Assembly (NCBI GenBank): GCA_003246855.1
Contig: QKCP01000134.1
Span: forward strand, 1 to 46,852
Direction: 5' to 3'
Length of the DNA stretch: 46,852 nucleotides
Origin: Ilyobacter polytropus
GTDB taxonomy: Bacteria; Fusobacteriota; Fusobacteriia; Fusobacteriales; Fusobacteriaceae
Shown in pieces: positions 6,652-16,084 of this stretch. Position 1 is the first letter of the stretch, and each line of letters starts with the position of its first letter. The position numbers and the translations under genes were made by a program. The notes beneath the pieces are model-generated. The model was not told the DNA's origin. It was given only the letters and a program-made list of their open reading frames with translations, and ran no database searches.

Positions 6652-9483
6652 CTAATTTTGAAAATATTTTTTAAACTGTTCAGCTTCCTTTACATCTATT
6701 TTCCTTAACTCAGAATAGTAATTTTTAGCGATCTCGTTTTTATTCTGTTTTAGGTAAGACACTAAAATTTTCTTTATAAAGTAAGGGTAGTTTTTAGAGT
6801 TACTGTAATCATCATATAACTCTAGATAAGTTTTTAAGCTTTTATCTTCATCCTTTTGATCCTCGTATATTTTAGCTATTTTTATCATGGCAGCTTCCCT
6901 CAGGTCGCTTTTTTCGTATAGTACTCTTATCTTCATAAAATCCTTAAGAGCTTCCATATGGTTGCCATTTTCTAGATGCAGGTCACCCATTTTAAAAAGA
7001 GCCTTATCTTTTAAGCCGCTTGTCTCAAACTCCAAAACCTTATCATAGTGAGATAATGCCTCTTGAGTGTTTCCGGCTTCCAAATAATGCTCACCGAGGG
7101 CAAAATTTGCCTTATCGCCGTATTCGCTGTCTTTTGCTAGTTTTTCGTAGCCTTTCAAAGACTCCTCAGTTTTCCCTTGCTTTTGATATACAGCCGCTTT
7201 CCAGAGGTCAGCCTTTTTGCTATCTTTTAGTTTAGAGCTCCATTCAAGCGCCTTTGAGTAAGCACCGGCACCATAATGGATACCAATTAGTTTTTCTGCA
7301 GTTTTTTGTCCAATGCTGAATTCCTTTGTTTTTTCGTAAAGTTTTTCATATTCCGCTACTGCCTGGTCTGCCTGATTTTTTGCAATATAAATTTCACCTT
7401 TTATATAGGATGCTTCCTGTTCATACTTACTTTTAGGAAATCTTTGTTTTAGCTCCTCTATTTTTTTAAAGGCTTGATCAAAATTACCTTGGTAATAGTC
7501 TATGCTTATTATCCAGTACAGAGAATCTTCTGCGTAGCTACCGTTTTTAGAAGCCAATTTTTCGTACTGTTTTTTTGCATCGAGGTAATTTTCTTCATTG
7601 TAGTAGGTCTCCGCTATTTGAAATGCACCGTATTCAGCCCATTTTGGATCCTTTAAAAATTTTTCGTACAACGACCTTGAGTTTTTATAAGACCCCATCT
7701 TAAAGTAAGCTATAGCCATCATATCCATAGATTCATAGTAATAATTTTTGTATTTTTCTACATGCTTCTCTCCATATTCCACGGCCTTTTCGTATTCTTC
7801 CCATGCTAGGTAGTCTTTTATGAGACGAAAACTTGCTCTTTCTTTTTGATCAGCTGTTGCCCTGTCTGAACTTATAACCCACAAAAACGCTGTTTCTGCC
7901 TGTTCATACTGATTCAAACCTAAATGCGAAACACCCTTTAAATACATGTTCTCCACACTTGGACTGGCTTTTTCCAAATAAAGTAAAAGCTTGCTGTAAT
8001 TTCCCTGTTTAGACAAAACTGATATCAGGTTGTTCAGTATCTCTTCGTCGTAATTTTCTTTCAGGAAAGCTTCATAAAGCTTTTCTGCACCATCAAGCTG
8101 CCCTAGATCAAAATAGGTATTCCCCAACAAAATATACAAGTTCTTTTTGTATTTAAATTCTTTAGGATATTTTTCCATATAATCGCTAAAGTTCTCTTTG
8201 AGTTCCTTCAAATTTTTCATTTTTGAATTCACTAACGCCAAGTTGTACAAATTATCTTTATTAGGTTCTTGAGAATAGGCTTTTTCAAAATATTTTTTTG
8301 CAGTATCGTAAGCTCCTGTTTCATAAGCCGAGGTACCCATAAATACCTCTATATTTTTCAGATACTCTTTTTTTATCCCCTTCTTCTCATAATTGCCTAA
8401 AAGTGCTAAAACATCTTTGTATTTTTTATCGCCGTACAGTATATATGAACTGTAGTAGTAGTATTCTGAGTCATACTCGGTTCCTTTCAGCTTTTTAAGT
8501 TCCATGAGTGCCTGTTGGTTTTTACCCTGTTTAAAAAGCGTCTGTGCATATCCATATACCGTCTCTGGATTGCTTTCCTTTTTCACCAGTACTCCATAAT
8601 ACTCTTCAGCTTTAAGATACTCCTCTTTCCCAAAGTACAGTTGCGCCATCTCTAGATACCCTTGATTTTCGTACTGAGTTCCCTTCAGCTTTTCAAAGTA
8701 CTCCAAGTACTCCTTGTTACGCTTTTGCTCTATGTACAGTTTAAAGAGCTGATACTTTGAATCATCTGCGTACTCACTATCAGGGGATTCGTTTTCTATA
8801 GTTTTAAAGTAATTTTCAGCTACAGGCAAATCGCTTATCTTCAGATGGGAGCTCCCTAATATAAAGTTCATAAGGGAAATATTTTTGTCTCCACCTTCAG
8901 CTTTTGAAAGATACTCCTCTCCGAATACTATGCTTTTTAAGTATTCATTTTTCTTATATGATGTCAGGGACAGATAGAGCAGCCCTTCTTGGTAATATTG
9001 GCTATCAAACTTTAAAAGTCTTCTAAAGTAGATCTGGGCATCGTCATAATTTTCTTTATCATAAAAAGCCTTTGCCACCTGAAAAAAAGCCAGATACTTT
9101 TTACTTGAGGTTATATAGTCAGCATACTTTTTAGCTTCTTCATAGTTCTCTAACTCTATATCCGTCCTTACAAGATTATATATACCCTCCTGCCTCTCGT
9201 CTTCTTTCAAATTCTGTGATTTGAGGTACTCTTTAAAATAATTTCTGGCTTCCTCGTAATTCTTATCAAGATAATAAAGTTTAGCTAGACGGTCCAAAGC
9301 CACCGGGTAGTACTTCTTAGAGTCAGAATATTTACCTAAAAAATCCAAGAGTTCTTCCTTTGCCATATCATACTCTTTGTCCTGCACCAGTTGGTCTATG
9401 TACCTCATGTCACCCCAAGCACTTGGATATGCTGCTGTAGATAAGGCCAACAACATTGAGAAAACAAGTATTTTTTTCTTCAT
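6652..9483 (-). CDS. Large secreted tetratricopeptide-repeat protein
   Basis: The 943-residue protein begins with a signal peptide (MKKKILVFSMLLALSTAAYPSA). Almost all the rest is TPR-like helical pairs, with recurrent A-x-x-Y-Y/F-x-K-x-L and G-x-L/Y-E-x-A patterns along its length. It should lie in the periplasm or at the outer membrane as a long superhelical scaffold. It is much longer than CpoB/YbgF, the TPR protein of Tol-Pal systems, and lacks an obvious N-terminal coiled coil. Its place directly upstream of a membrane-anchored protein, ExbB, ExbD and TonB suggests it works with that motor. No lipobox Cys is seen. Its exact role is unknown. Confidence 0.88.
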   Translation of the reverse strand: MKKKILVFSMLLALSTAAYPSAWGDMRYIDQLVQDKEYDMAKEELLDFLGKYSDSKKYYPVALDRLAKLYYLDKNYEEARNYFKEYLKSQNLKEDERQEGIYNLVRTDIELENYEEAKKYADYITSSKKYLAFFQVAKAFYDKENYDDAQIYFRRLLKFDSQYYQEGLLYLSLTSYKKNEYLKSIVFGEEYLSKAEGGDKNISLMNFILGSSHLKISDLPVAENYFKTIENESPDSEYADDSKYQLFKLYIEQKRNKEYLEYFEKLKGTQYENQGYLEMAQLYFGKEEYLKAEEYYGVLVKKESNPETVYGYAQTLFKQGKNQQALMELKKLKGTEYDSEYYYYSSYILYGDKKYKDVLALLGNYEKKGIKKEYLKNIEVFMGTSAYETGAYDTAKKYFEKAYSQEPNKDNLYNLALVNSKMKNLKELKENFSDYMEKYPKEFKYKKNLYILLGNTYFDLGQLDGAEKLYEAFLKENYDEEILNNLISVLSKQGNYSKLLLYLEKASPSVENMYLKGVSHLGLNQYEQAETAFLWVISSDRATADQKERASFRLIKDYLAWEEYEKAVEYGEKHVEKYKNYYYESMDMMAIAYFKMGSYKNSRSLYEKFLKDPKWAEYGAFQIAETYYNEENYLDAKKQYEKLASKNGSYAEDSLYWIISIDYYQGNFDQAFKKIEELKQRFPKSKYEQEASYIKGEIYIAKNQADQAVAEYEKLYEKTKEFSIGQKTAEKLIGIHYGAGAYSKALEWSSKLKDSKKADLWKAAVYQKQGKTEESLKGYEKLAKDSEYGDKANFALGEHYLEAGNTQEALSHYDKVLEFETSGLKDKALFKMGDLHLENGNHMEALKDFMKIRVLYEKSDLREAAMIKIAKIYEDQKDEDKSLKTYLELYDDYSNSKNYPYFIKKILVSYLKQNKNEIAKNYYSELRKIDVKEAEQFKKYFQN

Positions 9484-9520
9484 AAATTTACCTAGCTGTT
9501 AGCTAAGCTGTCACCACCTT

Positions 9521-10048
9521 TCATCCATTTCTAAATTCATTCAAGATGTGTTCGATCTCTTCTGCTTCCATTTCAGTATTAATGCACGGCCCGTTGGGTC
9601 TTTTGTTAAATAGACCGTAGACCGGTAGTGGAAATGCGTCGTATATGCCAGAGATTAAATCCCTTTCACACGCTACTGCCACTACAAAATAAGGTTTTGT
9701 TTCCTTTAGATGCTTTCTGGCAAGTGTTCCCCCTGTGACAACTTTTATATCAACCCCTTGAGTTTTTTTCAATTTTAATATATCCCCTATACCACACTCT
9801 CCACAAGACCTACAGTTATCAGTCACTGAGGTTATCTTATAGATACAGTTGTAATTTTGTATACAGTGCGGCAAAAGAACACATACTTTTCCCACTCTTT
9901 CTTTGACCCTTTTTTTTACAATATAGTTATTGAACTTTAAAAAAAACTTCGAAATTTTTTTATTTTTTTCAAATCTCGAAGAAACTATATACACAAAATA
10001 AAATAGCATGTATATTATTTTCAATAATAATAAATTCAATCTTTTCAT
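9521..10048 (-). CDS. DUF116 family protein with Cys-rich motif
   Basis: It matches the DUF116 pattern: LPHCIQNYNC, then CRSCGECGIGDI, then GGTLARKHL, VACERDLISG and GPCINTE. The N-terminal part is basic with a hydrophobic stretch (LLLLKIIYMLFYFVYIV) that could be a membrane anchor. The clustered Cys could bind a metal or Fe-S cluster; the family function is not established. Reading could start at TTG (10066) or ATG (10051), but the ATG at 10048-10046 has an AAAGGTG site at good distance. A promoter lies at 10084-10112. The gene ends 37 bases before the TPR gene and no terminator is visible between, so it may lead that operon. Confidence 0.85.
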   Translation of the reverse strand: MKRLNLLLLKIIYMLFYFVYIVSSRFEKNKKISKFFLKFNNYIVKKRVKERVGKVCVLLPHCIQNYNCIYKITSVTDNCRSCGECGIGDILKLKKTQGVDIKVVTGGTLARKHLKETKPYFVVAVACERDLISGIYDAFPLPVYGLFNKRPNGPCINTEMEAEEIEHILNEFRNG

Positions 10049-10083
10049 CATCCTACACCTTTTCAAACAATGTTTTACTTATA

Positions 10084-10112
10084 ATTATAACATGTTAGTA
10101 CATAAAATTCAA
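10084..10112 (-). promoter_or_regulatory. Sigma-70-type promoter for DUF116/TPR-Ton operon
   Basis: On the minus strand there is a -35 TTGAAT (10107-10112), a 17-base spacer and a -10 TATAAT (10084-10089). It is about 35 bases upstream of the chosen ATG. Confidence 0.75.
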
Positions 10113-10130
10113 TTTCATTTAACAAAAAAC

Positions 10131-10150
10131 AGGCCTGTGAAAACAGGCCT
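10131..10150 (-). terminator. Terminator after glgB
   Basis: AGGCCTGT and ACAGGCCT form an 8-bp stem with a 4-base loop, followed on the minus strand by GTTTTTTGTT. It lies 6 bases after the glgB stop. Confidence 0.9.
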
Positions 10151-10156
10151 ATTTGT

Positions 10157-12376
10157 TTATTTTTTTAGCTTGAAGTATACTCCTGAAAGTGGGGGAATGC
10201 TGACATTAATCGAATCTGTTCTGCCATGAGCAATTATATTTTCCGACTGCACTCCGCCAAGATTACCAACATTTGATCCACCGAATTCTGCTGAATCAGA
10301 GTTAAGTATTTCTTCGTAGTAACCTGGTTTAGGAACTCCTATCCTATAGTTGTTGTGGACACTCGGAGTGAAGTTAAATACGCACACTATTATTTCGTCG
10401 TCATTTTTAGACTTTCTTACAAAACTCATAATGCTGTTGTCTGCATCATGGAAGTCTATCCATTCAAAGCCAGCTGGTTTGAAATCTATTTCCCATAATG
10501 CTTTATTTCCACTGTATATTTTATTCAGATTTTTTACATAATCTTTCATTTTAGAGTGACTGTCATACTCTAAAAGATGCCAGTCCAGGCTTTGGCTACA
10601 GTTCCACTCCTGCCACTGTCCAAACTCTCCGCCCATAAACATAAGCTTTTTCCCAGGGTGTGCAAACATATAAGAGTAGAACAGCTTTAAGTTTGCAAAT
10701 TTTTGCCACATATCCCCGGGCATTTTATCCAACATTGATTTTTTCCCGTATACCACTTCGTCGTGTGACAGCACCAACTGGAAGTTTTCAGAAAATGCAT
10801 AAACCATAGAAAAGGTAAGGTTCCCTTGATGGTATTTCCTGTAGATAGGATCTTTTTCTATGTATTCAAGTGAATCGTTCATCCACCCCATATTCCATTT
10901 AAGGGAAAATCCGATACCACCAAGATATGCAGGAACAGTTATTCCAGGAAATGCAGTTGATTCCTCAGCTATAGTAAGTATCCCAGGGTAATAGTGGTGG
11001 CTTATAGAGTTGAAATATTTCAAAAATTCTATTGCCTCAAGATTTTCTCTACCTCCATATTTGTTAGGCACCCATTCCCCTTCATTTCTGGAGTAATCTA
11101 AGTAAAGCATAGAAGCCACGGCGTCCACCCTGAAACCGTCTACATGGTATTTATCCATCCAGAAAAGTGCGTTTGATATCAAAAAGTTTTTGACTTCATT
11201 TCTTCCATAGTTGAATATATATGTACCCCAATCTCTATGCTCCCCTTGCTTAGGATCCTCATGTTCATAAAGAGCTGATCCATCAAACCTCCCAAGACTA
11301 TGTTCATCTTTCGGGAAATGCCCAGGAACCCAATCTACTATAACACCTACATTATTTTGATGAAATTTATCTATTAGATACATTAATCCTTCTGGTTTTC
11401 CAAATCTGCTGTTGGCAGAAAAATATCCAGTCACTTGGTATCCCCAAGATTCGTCAAGCGGATGTTCTGATACCGGCATAAGTTCTACGTGTGTAAATCC
11501 ATTATCTATAACATACTGAACAAGTTTATCTGATAGTTCCTCATATGTCAGGAATTCGTTTTCCTCTTTTCTCATCCATGACCCTAAGTGGACCTCATAA
11601 GTGGACATCGGTTTTTCCAACCAATTTGTCTGTTTTCTTTTTTCCATCCATTCATTATCCTGCCAGGTATATTTATCTACATTATATACTACAGATGCAT
11701 TTGCTGGTCTCATTTCCGTGTAGTACGCATAAGGATCTGATTTTAAAAGTATGTCTTCACTTTTTGTCTTTATTTCAAATCTATATAGGTCTCCTTCTTT
11801 TAATCCAGGTATAAAAATTTCCCATACACCAGAAGCTCCCAAAGTTCTCATTTGGTGTATTCTTCCATCCCAATTATTGAATCCACCTACTACGCTTACT
11901 CTTTTTGCTTCTGGAGCCCAAACTGAAAAATGAACTCCTTCCACTCCGTCATGTATCATAAGATTAGATCCAAACTTTTCATAAGCCCTATGATTATTCC
12001 CTTCATTAAAAAGATAAAGGTCATATTCACTTAATACTGGTAAGAATGAGTAAGGATCTCTTGTTTTATATTCTCCACCTTCATGATACTTAAAAATAAA
12101 CTCATAATTAAAGATTTCGCTACCATCCACAACTCCTTCAAATAACCCGTGGTCATGAATTTTCGACAATGTCACATCCTTTTCTAATTTCGGAGAAGTG
12201 AGTATAACTTCTTTAGCATTAGGATTAAAAGCTCTTATTACAAGTGTATCACTTGAAAGTTTGTGCATTCCCAAAAAAGTAAACGGGTCTGCAACTTCTG
12301 AATTTACTATCCTTGCTATCTCCTCTTTAGATAAGATCGGTTTTACTTCATTTTGCTTGTCTGTATTCAACACCAT
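10157..12376 (-). CDS. glgB: 1,4-alpha-glucan branching enzyme
   Basis: GlgB makes the alpha-1,6 branches of glycogen. An N-terminal region and a CBM48 domain precede a GH13 barrel. The catalytic residues are visible: nucleophile Asp in DGFRVDAVASML, acid/base Glu in TIAEEST, and the transition-state Asp in LSHDEV. A C-terminal beta domain ends in SGVYFKLKK. The start was placed at the second Met because a GGGGGG ribosome site lies 4-5 bases upstream; an in-frame ATG four codons earlier lacks one. It follows dnaN by 28 bases with no terminator between, so it is probably the last gene of the rlmCD-dnaN operon. No glgA or glgC is in the window, but glgP is 8 kb away. Confidence 0.97.
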   Translation of the reverse strand: MVLNTDKQNEVKPILSKEEIARIVNSEVADPFTFLGMHKLSSDTLVIRAFNPNAKEVILTSPKLEKDVTLSKIHDHGLFEGVVDGSEIFNYEFIFKYHEGGEYKTRDPYSFLPVLSEYDLYLFNEGNNHRAYEKFGSNLMIHDGVEGVHFSVWAPEAKRVSVVGGFNNWDGRIHQMRTLGASGVWEIFIPGLKEGDLYRFEIKTKSEDILLKSDPYAYYTEMRPANASVVYNVDKYTWQDNEWMEKRKQTNWLEKPMSTYEVHLGSWMRKEENEFLTYEELSDKLVQYVIDNGFTHVELMPVSEHPLDESWGYQVTGYFSANSRFGKPEGLMYLIDKFHQNNVGVIVDWVPGHFPKDEHSLGRFDGSALYEHEDPKQGEHRDWGTYIFNYGRNEVKNFLISNALFWMDKYHVDGFRVDAVASMLYLDYSRNEGEWVPNKYGGRENLEAIEFLKYFNSISHHYYPGILTIAEESTAFPGITVPAYLGGIGFSLKWNMGWMNDSLEYIEKDPIYRKYHQGNLTFSMVYAFSENFQLVLSHDEVVYGKKSMLDKMPGDMWQKFANLKLFYSYMFAHPGKKLMFMGGEFGQWQEWNCSQSLDWHLLEYDSHSKMKDYVKNLNKIYSGNKALWEIDFKPAGFEWIDFHDADNSIMSFVRKSKNDDEIIVCVFNFTPSVHNNYRIGVPKPGYYEEILNSDSAEFGGSNVGNLGGVQSENIIAHGRTDSINVSIPPLSGVYFKLKK

Positions 12377-12404
12377 ACAACCCCCCATTTAATGTATTAC
12401 TTAT

Positions 12405-13526
12405 TTAGTCTTCACGCAATGCCAGTGGCATTGCTAAATATAAAAATTTTTCATTATCTACATTCTTTAGCTGTACTGCGCTGCTAGAACTCAAAAGATT
12501 TATTACTGTAGACTTATCCTTGTCTAAGCATTGGAGATAATCCAATAAAAATTTGACGTTTAATGAAATCTTTAGGTCTTCCCCTGTTTTTTCTACTTCA
12601 ATTTTCTCATTTATTTTTGCTGTTTCGGAAATGCCGTTTATTTCAAGCAAATTGTTTTTAAATTCAAAAGTGGCACTATATTTTGATTCAGCATTATTTT
12701 TAACAAATATTATAACCCTTTTCAAGACCTTTATGAACTCGTCTGTATCAACTACAGCTGTCTTGTCATATTCACTTGATTCAAGTATACCTTGATAATC
12801 TGGAAAACTCAAATCAATAACTCTGCTAAGTATCCTAGTCTCACCGATTTCAAACAAAATCTGGTTCTCTAAAAATTTCAAAGAGAATGTTTCCTCTTTT
12901 TCACTTCTAAAGATTTTTATAATTGCATCCACTGTATTGAGCGGCAAACTAACGCTTTTATTCACCGTATTCTCAAGCTCTTCTTCCAGATATACAAGGC
13001 GATACGTGTCGGTAGAGATCATTTTTAGTTTGTCCTCGTCAAATTCCAACCTTACACAATTTATTGCCAAGTTGTCACTGGATGCAGCAGCTGCAAACTT
13101 TGTCTTTTCAAGCATCCCAGCAAAATTTTGCGTATTTAAAAGAAAGGCTTCCTCTTCTGTCATATCCTTTGTCTTAGGAAATTCTTCCGGATCAAATGTT
13201 GAGAACTCCGATGCAGAGTCACTAGTTTCAATTACTAGCCTCCCGCCATCTTCTACAAGCTGTATTGTCTCGTCCCCTATCTCTCTAAGGTACTCCTCTA
13301 TCAACTGGTATGAAAAAACTATTCTCCCATCCTGCACTATCTCTCCATTTATGACAGTACTTATGGTTAGCTCTAAATTTGTCCCCTTAAGCATTATCTC
13401 ACCGTTACACGCTTCTAAATAAGCACACGATATGATAGGTCTTATTTTGTTTTCGCTTATAGCTTTTTCTACGGTTCTTAAACCCTTTAAAAACTCCTGT
13501 CTGTTCACTTTTATAATCAAGGCCAT
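12405..13526 (-). CDS. dnaN: DNA polymerase III beta sliding clamp
   Basis: DnaN encircles DNA and tethers polymerase III. The three repeated clamp domains are visible: N-terminal to about residue 120, middle with TDTYRLVYLE near 175-185, and C-terminal ending in YLAMPLALRED. The tail differs from the usual MPMRL ending by an insertion and a short extension. At 373 residues the length is normal. It is not beside dnaA or recF here but between a sigma factor and glgB, so whether it is the only clamp of the cell cannot be told from the window. An AGGAGG site precedes the ATG. It lies 20 bases after the sigma factor gene. Confidence 0.95.
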   Translation of the reverse strand: MALIIKVNRQEFLKGLRTVEKAISENKIRPIISCAYLEACNGEIMLKGTNLELTISTVINGEIVQDGRIVFSYQLIEEYLREIGDETIQLVEDGGRLVIETSDSASEFSTFDPEEFPKTKDMTEEEAFLLNTQNFAGMLEKTKFAAAASSDNLAINCVRLEFDEDKLKMISTDTYRLVYLEEELENTVNKSVSLPLNTVDAIIKIFRSEKEETFSLKFLENQILFEIGETRILSRVIDLSFPDYQGILESSEYDKTAVVDTDEFIKVLKRVIIFVKNNAESKYSATFEFKNNLLEINGISETAKINEKIEVEKTGEDLKISLNVKFLLDYLQCLDKDKSTVINLLSSSSAVQLKNVDNEKFLYLAMPLALRED

Positions 13527-13546
13527 TTTCCTCCTAAGTCAAGCAT

Positions 13547-14374
13547 TTATTTTAACAGATACATCCTGAGCTCTTCATTAAATCTGTTTTTTAAGTTTTG
13601 AAGAGTCTTCTTTTCTATCTGTCTTACTCTTTCCCTGGTTATGTTGAACTTTTGACCTATCTCTTCAAGGGTATGTATCTCATATCCATCCAACCCATAC
13701 CTGAGTTTTAGTATCTCCCTCTCCCTTGGTTTTAATACATTCAACATTTCATTTATTTCGTTTCTCTCTATCTCTCCTAACACTTGATTTTCAAGTGATT
13801 CTTCGTCATCCACGCTTATCGTATCTTCTAGGTAGATGTCGTCACCTATAGCTGCATTTAGAGATATCAAGTCCTGGAACTCAAGCATTACTTTTTGAAC
13901 TTTTCTTTCGGTTATCCCTGTTCCATCGGCTATCTCCTCTAAGCTAGGATAAGAACTGGTCTGCATTACATGTTCTAGTATGTATTTGTTAACCTTATTT
14001 AAAAGGTCGTGTTTATAAGAAGGTATTCTTATTTCCCTACCCTTGCTTATTATTGCTTTTGTTATGGATTGTTTTATCCACCAAACAGCATAGGTTGAAA
14101 ATCTATACCCCTTATCCGGATCAAATTTTTCTATGGCATGGATTAGCCCAAAATTTCCCTCACTTATCAGGTCTATAAATCCAAGCCCCTTATTTACATA
14201 ATTTTTTGCTATATTTACAACCAATCTAAGATTGGATAGTATCAATTTATCTTTTGCTTCCTCATCGTCCTGTTTTGCCCTTATAAGTAGGTCTAATTCT
14301 TCCTCTTTATCTAAAACCTTGTAGCTCCTTATGTCACGTAGATACAGCGATACTAAATCATTTGTTTTTTCCAT
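13547..14374 (-). CDS. RNA polymerase sigma-70 family factor (RpoD/RpoS-like)
   Basis: It directs RNA polymerase to promoters. Region 1.2 (DLVSLYLRDIRSYKVL) is followed by region 2 with LRLVVNIAKNYVNKGL, DLISEGNFGLIHAIEKFD and FSTYAVWWIKQSI (about 48-113). Region 3 comes next, then region 4.2 HTLEEIGQKFNITRERVRQIE near 235-255. At 275 residues it lacks the long 1.1 and non-conserved regions of a primary factor. A group-2 (RpoS-like) alternative factor is likely, though a minimal primary factor is possible. It lies between gpsA (70 bases upstream) and dnaN (20 bases downstream). Confidence 0.93.
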   Translation of the reverse strand: MEKTNDLVSLYLRDIRSYKVLDKEEELDLLIRAKQDDEEAKDKLILSNLRLVVNIAKNYVNKGLGFIDLISEGNFGLIHAIEKFDPDKGYRFSTYAVWWIKQSITKAIISKGREIRIPSYKHDLLNKVNKYILEHVMQTSSYPSLEEIADGTGITERKVQKVMLEFQDLISLNAAIGDDIYLEDTISVDDEESLENQVLGEIERNEINEMLNVLKPREREILKLRYGLDGYEIHTLEEIGQKFNITRERVRQIEKKTLQNLKNRFNEELRMYLLK

Positions 14375-14444
14375 ACACTACTTACTTCCTTTCTTTAATT
14401 TTTACAGCCTATACGCTTTACATCTATTATCTAAGTAGTTTGGT

Positions 14445-15446
14445 TTAATAAAACTCATCTTTCAAATCTCTTCCCATGAGATTTCTCACCACATCTTTAA
14501 CACTTCTACCCTCATAAAGGACTCTGTATATCGCCTCAACTATCGGCATTTGTATGCTGCTTTTCAATGCGAGCTCATGCACAGCCTTCACTGTGACAAC
14601 ACCTTCAGCCACCATGTGCATCTCATTTAGTATCTCTTCTAATTTTCTCCCCTTACCGAGTTCTTCCCCTACATGCCTATTTCTGCTGTGCTTGCTAGTA
14701 CAGGTAACTATAAGATCCCCCATACCTGTAAGCCCAGAAAAAGTACGTGCATCTGCTCCGAATTTCTCTCCAAATCTACTCATCTCTGCTAGTCCCCTTG
14801 TCAGAAGTGCTGCTTTGGTATTATCTCCAAACCCCATACCGTCGCAAACACCGGCCCCCAAGGCAAGACAGTTTTTCAGAGCTGCCCCATACTCTACACC
14901 CACGACATCCTCATTTATATATACCCTGAAAAGTTCTGTATTGAAAAGTTCCTGAACTTTTTTTGATTGCTCTCTTTTTCCTGCTGCTACTATGGCCGTA
15001 GGTACCCCTCTGGCCACCTCTTCAGCATGAGTTGGACCAGATAAAATCACTATGTTTTCGTGGTATTTACCTAAAAACTCATCTTTCATTACTTCAGACA
15101 GCCTTTTGCCTGTAGACAGCTCTATCCCTTTGGCTACATTTATAAGTATCATATTTTCTCTTATCTGGCCAGATACCTTCTTAGCCACTTCCCTGAGAGC
15201 TTGGGAGGGAACTGAAAATATAACATAGCCTGCATCTTTTAAAAGATCATTCATATCACTAGTCACATTTAAATTGTCGGGGAATTTAGTCCCCTCTAAA
15301 AAAAGTTTATTCTCTCTTTCAGCCTGTATCTTATTGGCTTTTTCCTCGTTTAGATCCCACATCGTTACGGGAAATCCTTTTTCTGCCAAAAGTACTGCTA
15401 AAGCTGTCCCCCAGCTTCCCGCTCCTATGACTACAACTTTTTCCAT
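14445..15446 (-). CDS. gpsA: Glycerol-3-phosphate dehydrogenase (NAD(P)+)
   Basis: GpsA reduces dihydroxyacetone phosphate to sn-glycerol 3-phosphate, the backbone of phospholipids. The Rossmann motif VIGAGSWGTALA is at residues 5-16. SGPTHAEEVARGVPTAIVA and the catalytic-Lys segment GAALKNCLALGAGVCDG follow, then the substrate site RGLAEMSRFG, and GLTGMGDLIVTCTSKHSRN. The length of 333 is normal. It follows plsY by 28 bases, so the enzymes making and acylating glycerol 3-phosphate are coupled. Confidence 0.97.
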   Translation of the reverse strand: MEKVVVIGAGSWGTALAVLLAEKGFPVTMWDLNEEKANKIQAERENKLFLEGTKFPDNLNVTSDMNDLLKDAGYVIFSVPSQALREVAKKVSGQIRENMILINVAKGIELSTGKRLSEVMKDEFLGKYHENIVILSGPTHAEEVARGVPTAIVAAGKREQSKKVQELFNTELFRVYINEDVVGVEYGAALKNCLALGAGVCDGMGFGDNTKAALLTRGLAEMSRFGEKFGADARTFSGLTGMGDLIVTCTSKHSRNRHVGEELGKGRKLEEILNEMHMVAEGVVTVKAVHELALKSSIQMPIVEAIYRVLYEGRSVKDVVRNLMGRDLKDEFY

Positions 15447-15474
15447 TAGAATGCTCCTTTATACTGTTTTTTGT

Positions 15475-16065
15475 TTATATTTTATTCTCTGTTCCTTTTA
15501 TTAGCCTTTTTATATTTGTTTTATGCTTATATATGACAAATATACACATGATAAGGCTTACAAAAAAAATGCCTTTTTTATCCAGACTTTCACGTACCGG
15601 CATAAAAAGCACTAGCACCGGGAATATGGCTGCGCAAGTTATCGACCCTAACGAGACATATTTAGTCAACGAAGTTATAATTATAAACACCACAACTAGT
15701 ATAAGGGTCACATTGGGCACGAGATAAAGGAACACACCCAAGCTTGTGGCGACACCCTTCCCACCTTTAAAATCAAGGAAAACAGAAAGTGTATGCCCCA
15801 CTATGGTAACTATCCCTATAATCAACAGCTTATTTCCATTTAACCCAACTATATCTGCCAACATCACAGGTATGAACCCTTTAAGTACATCCGCCAGCAA
15901 AACCATGAGTCCGTATTTTTTCCCTAATACTCTGTAAGCATTGGTAGCTCCAGTATTTTTGCTTCCATGCTCCCTTATGTCAATTCCCTTGAATTTGACA
16001 CCTATTATTACACCGGTGGGAATCGAACCCAAAAGATAGGCGATCACCAAAAATATAAAAAACAT
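15475..16065 (-). CDS. plsY: Acyl-phosphate:glycerol-3-phosphate acyltransferase
   Basis: PlsY carries out the first acylation of glycerol 3-phosphate, using acyl phosphate, in the inner membrane. The 196-residue protein is almost wholly membrane helices and carries the family motifs: LLGSIPTGVIIG near 11-22, HGSKNTGATNAYRVLG near 33-48, and GHTLSVFLDFKGGKGVATSLG near 90-110. It lies 19 bases after rlmCD and directly before gpsA, a common pairing. The partner PlsX is not in the window. Confidence 0.97.
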   Translation of the reverse strand: MFFIFLVIAYLLGSIPTGVIIGVKFKGIDIREHGSKNTGATNAYRVLGKKYGLMVLLADVLKGFIPVMLADIVGLNGNKLLIIGIVTIVGHTLSVFLDFKGGKGVATSLGVFLYLVPNVTLILVVVFIIITSLTKYVSLGSITCAAIFPVLVLFMPVRESLDKKGIFFVSLIMCIFVIYKHKTNIKRLIKGTENKI

Positions 16066-16084
16066 CCCTTAACTCCTCCCCCTG

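Noticed and set aside
12377-12388. Upstream ATG as the glgB start
   Set aside because: The first ATG lacks a ribosome site, while GGGGGG lies between it and the second ATG at the proper distance; the same reasoning was used for the HAD hydrolase at 30116.
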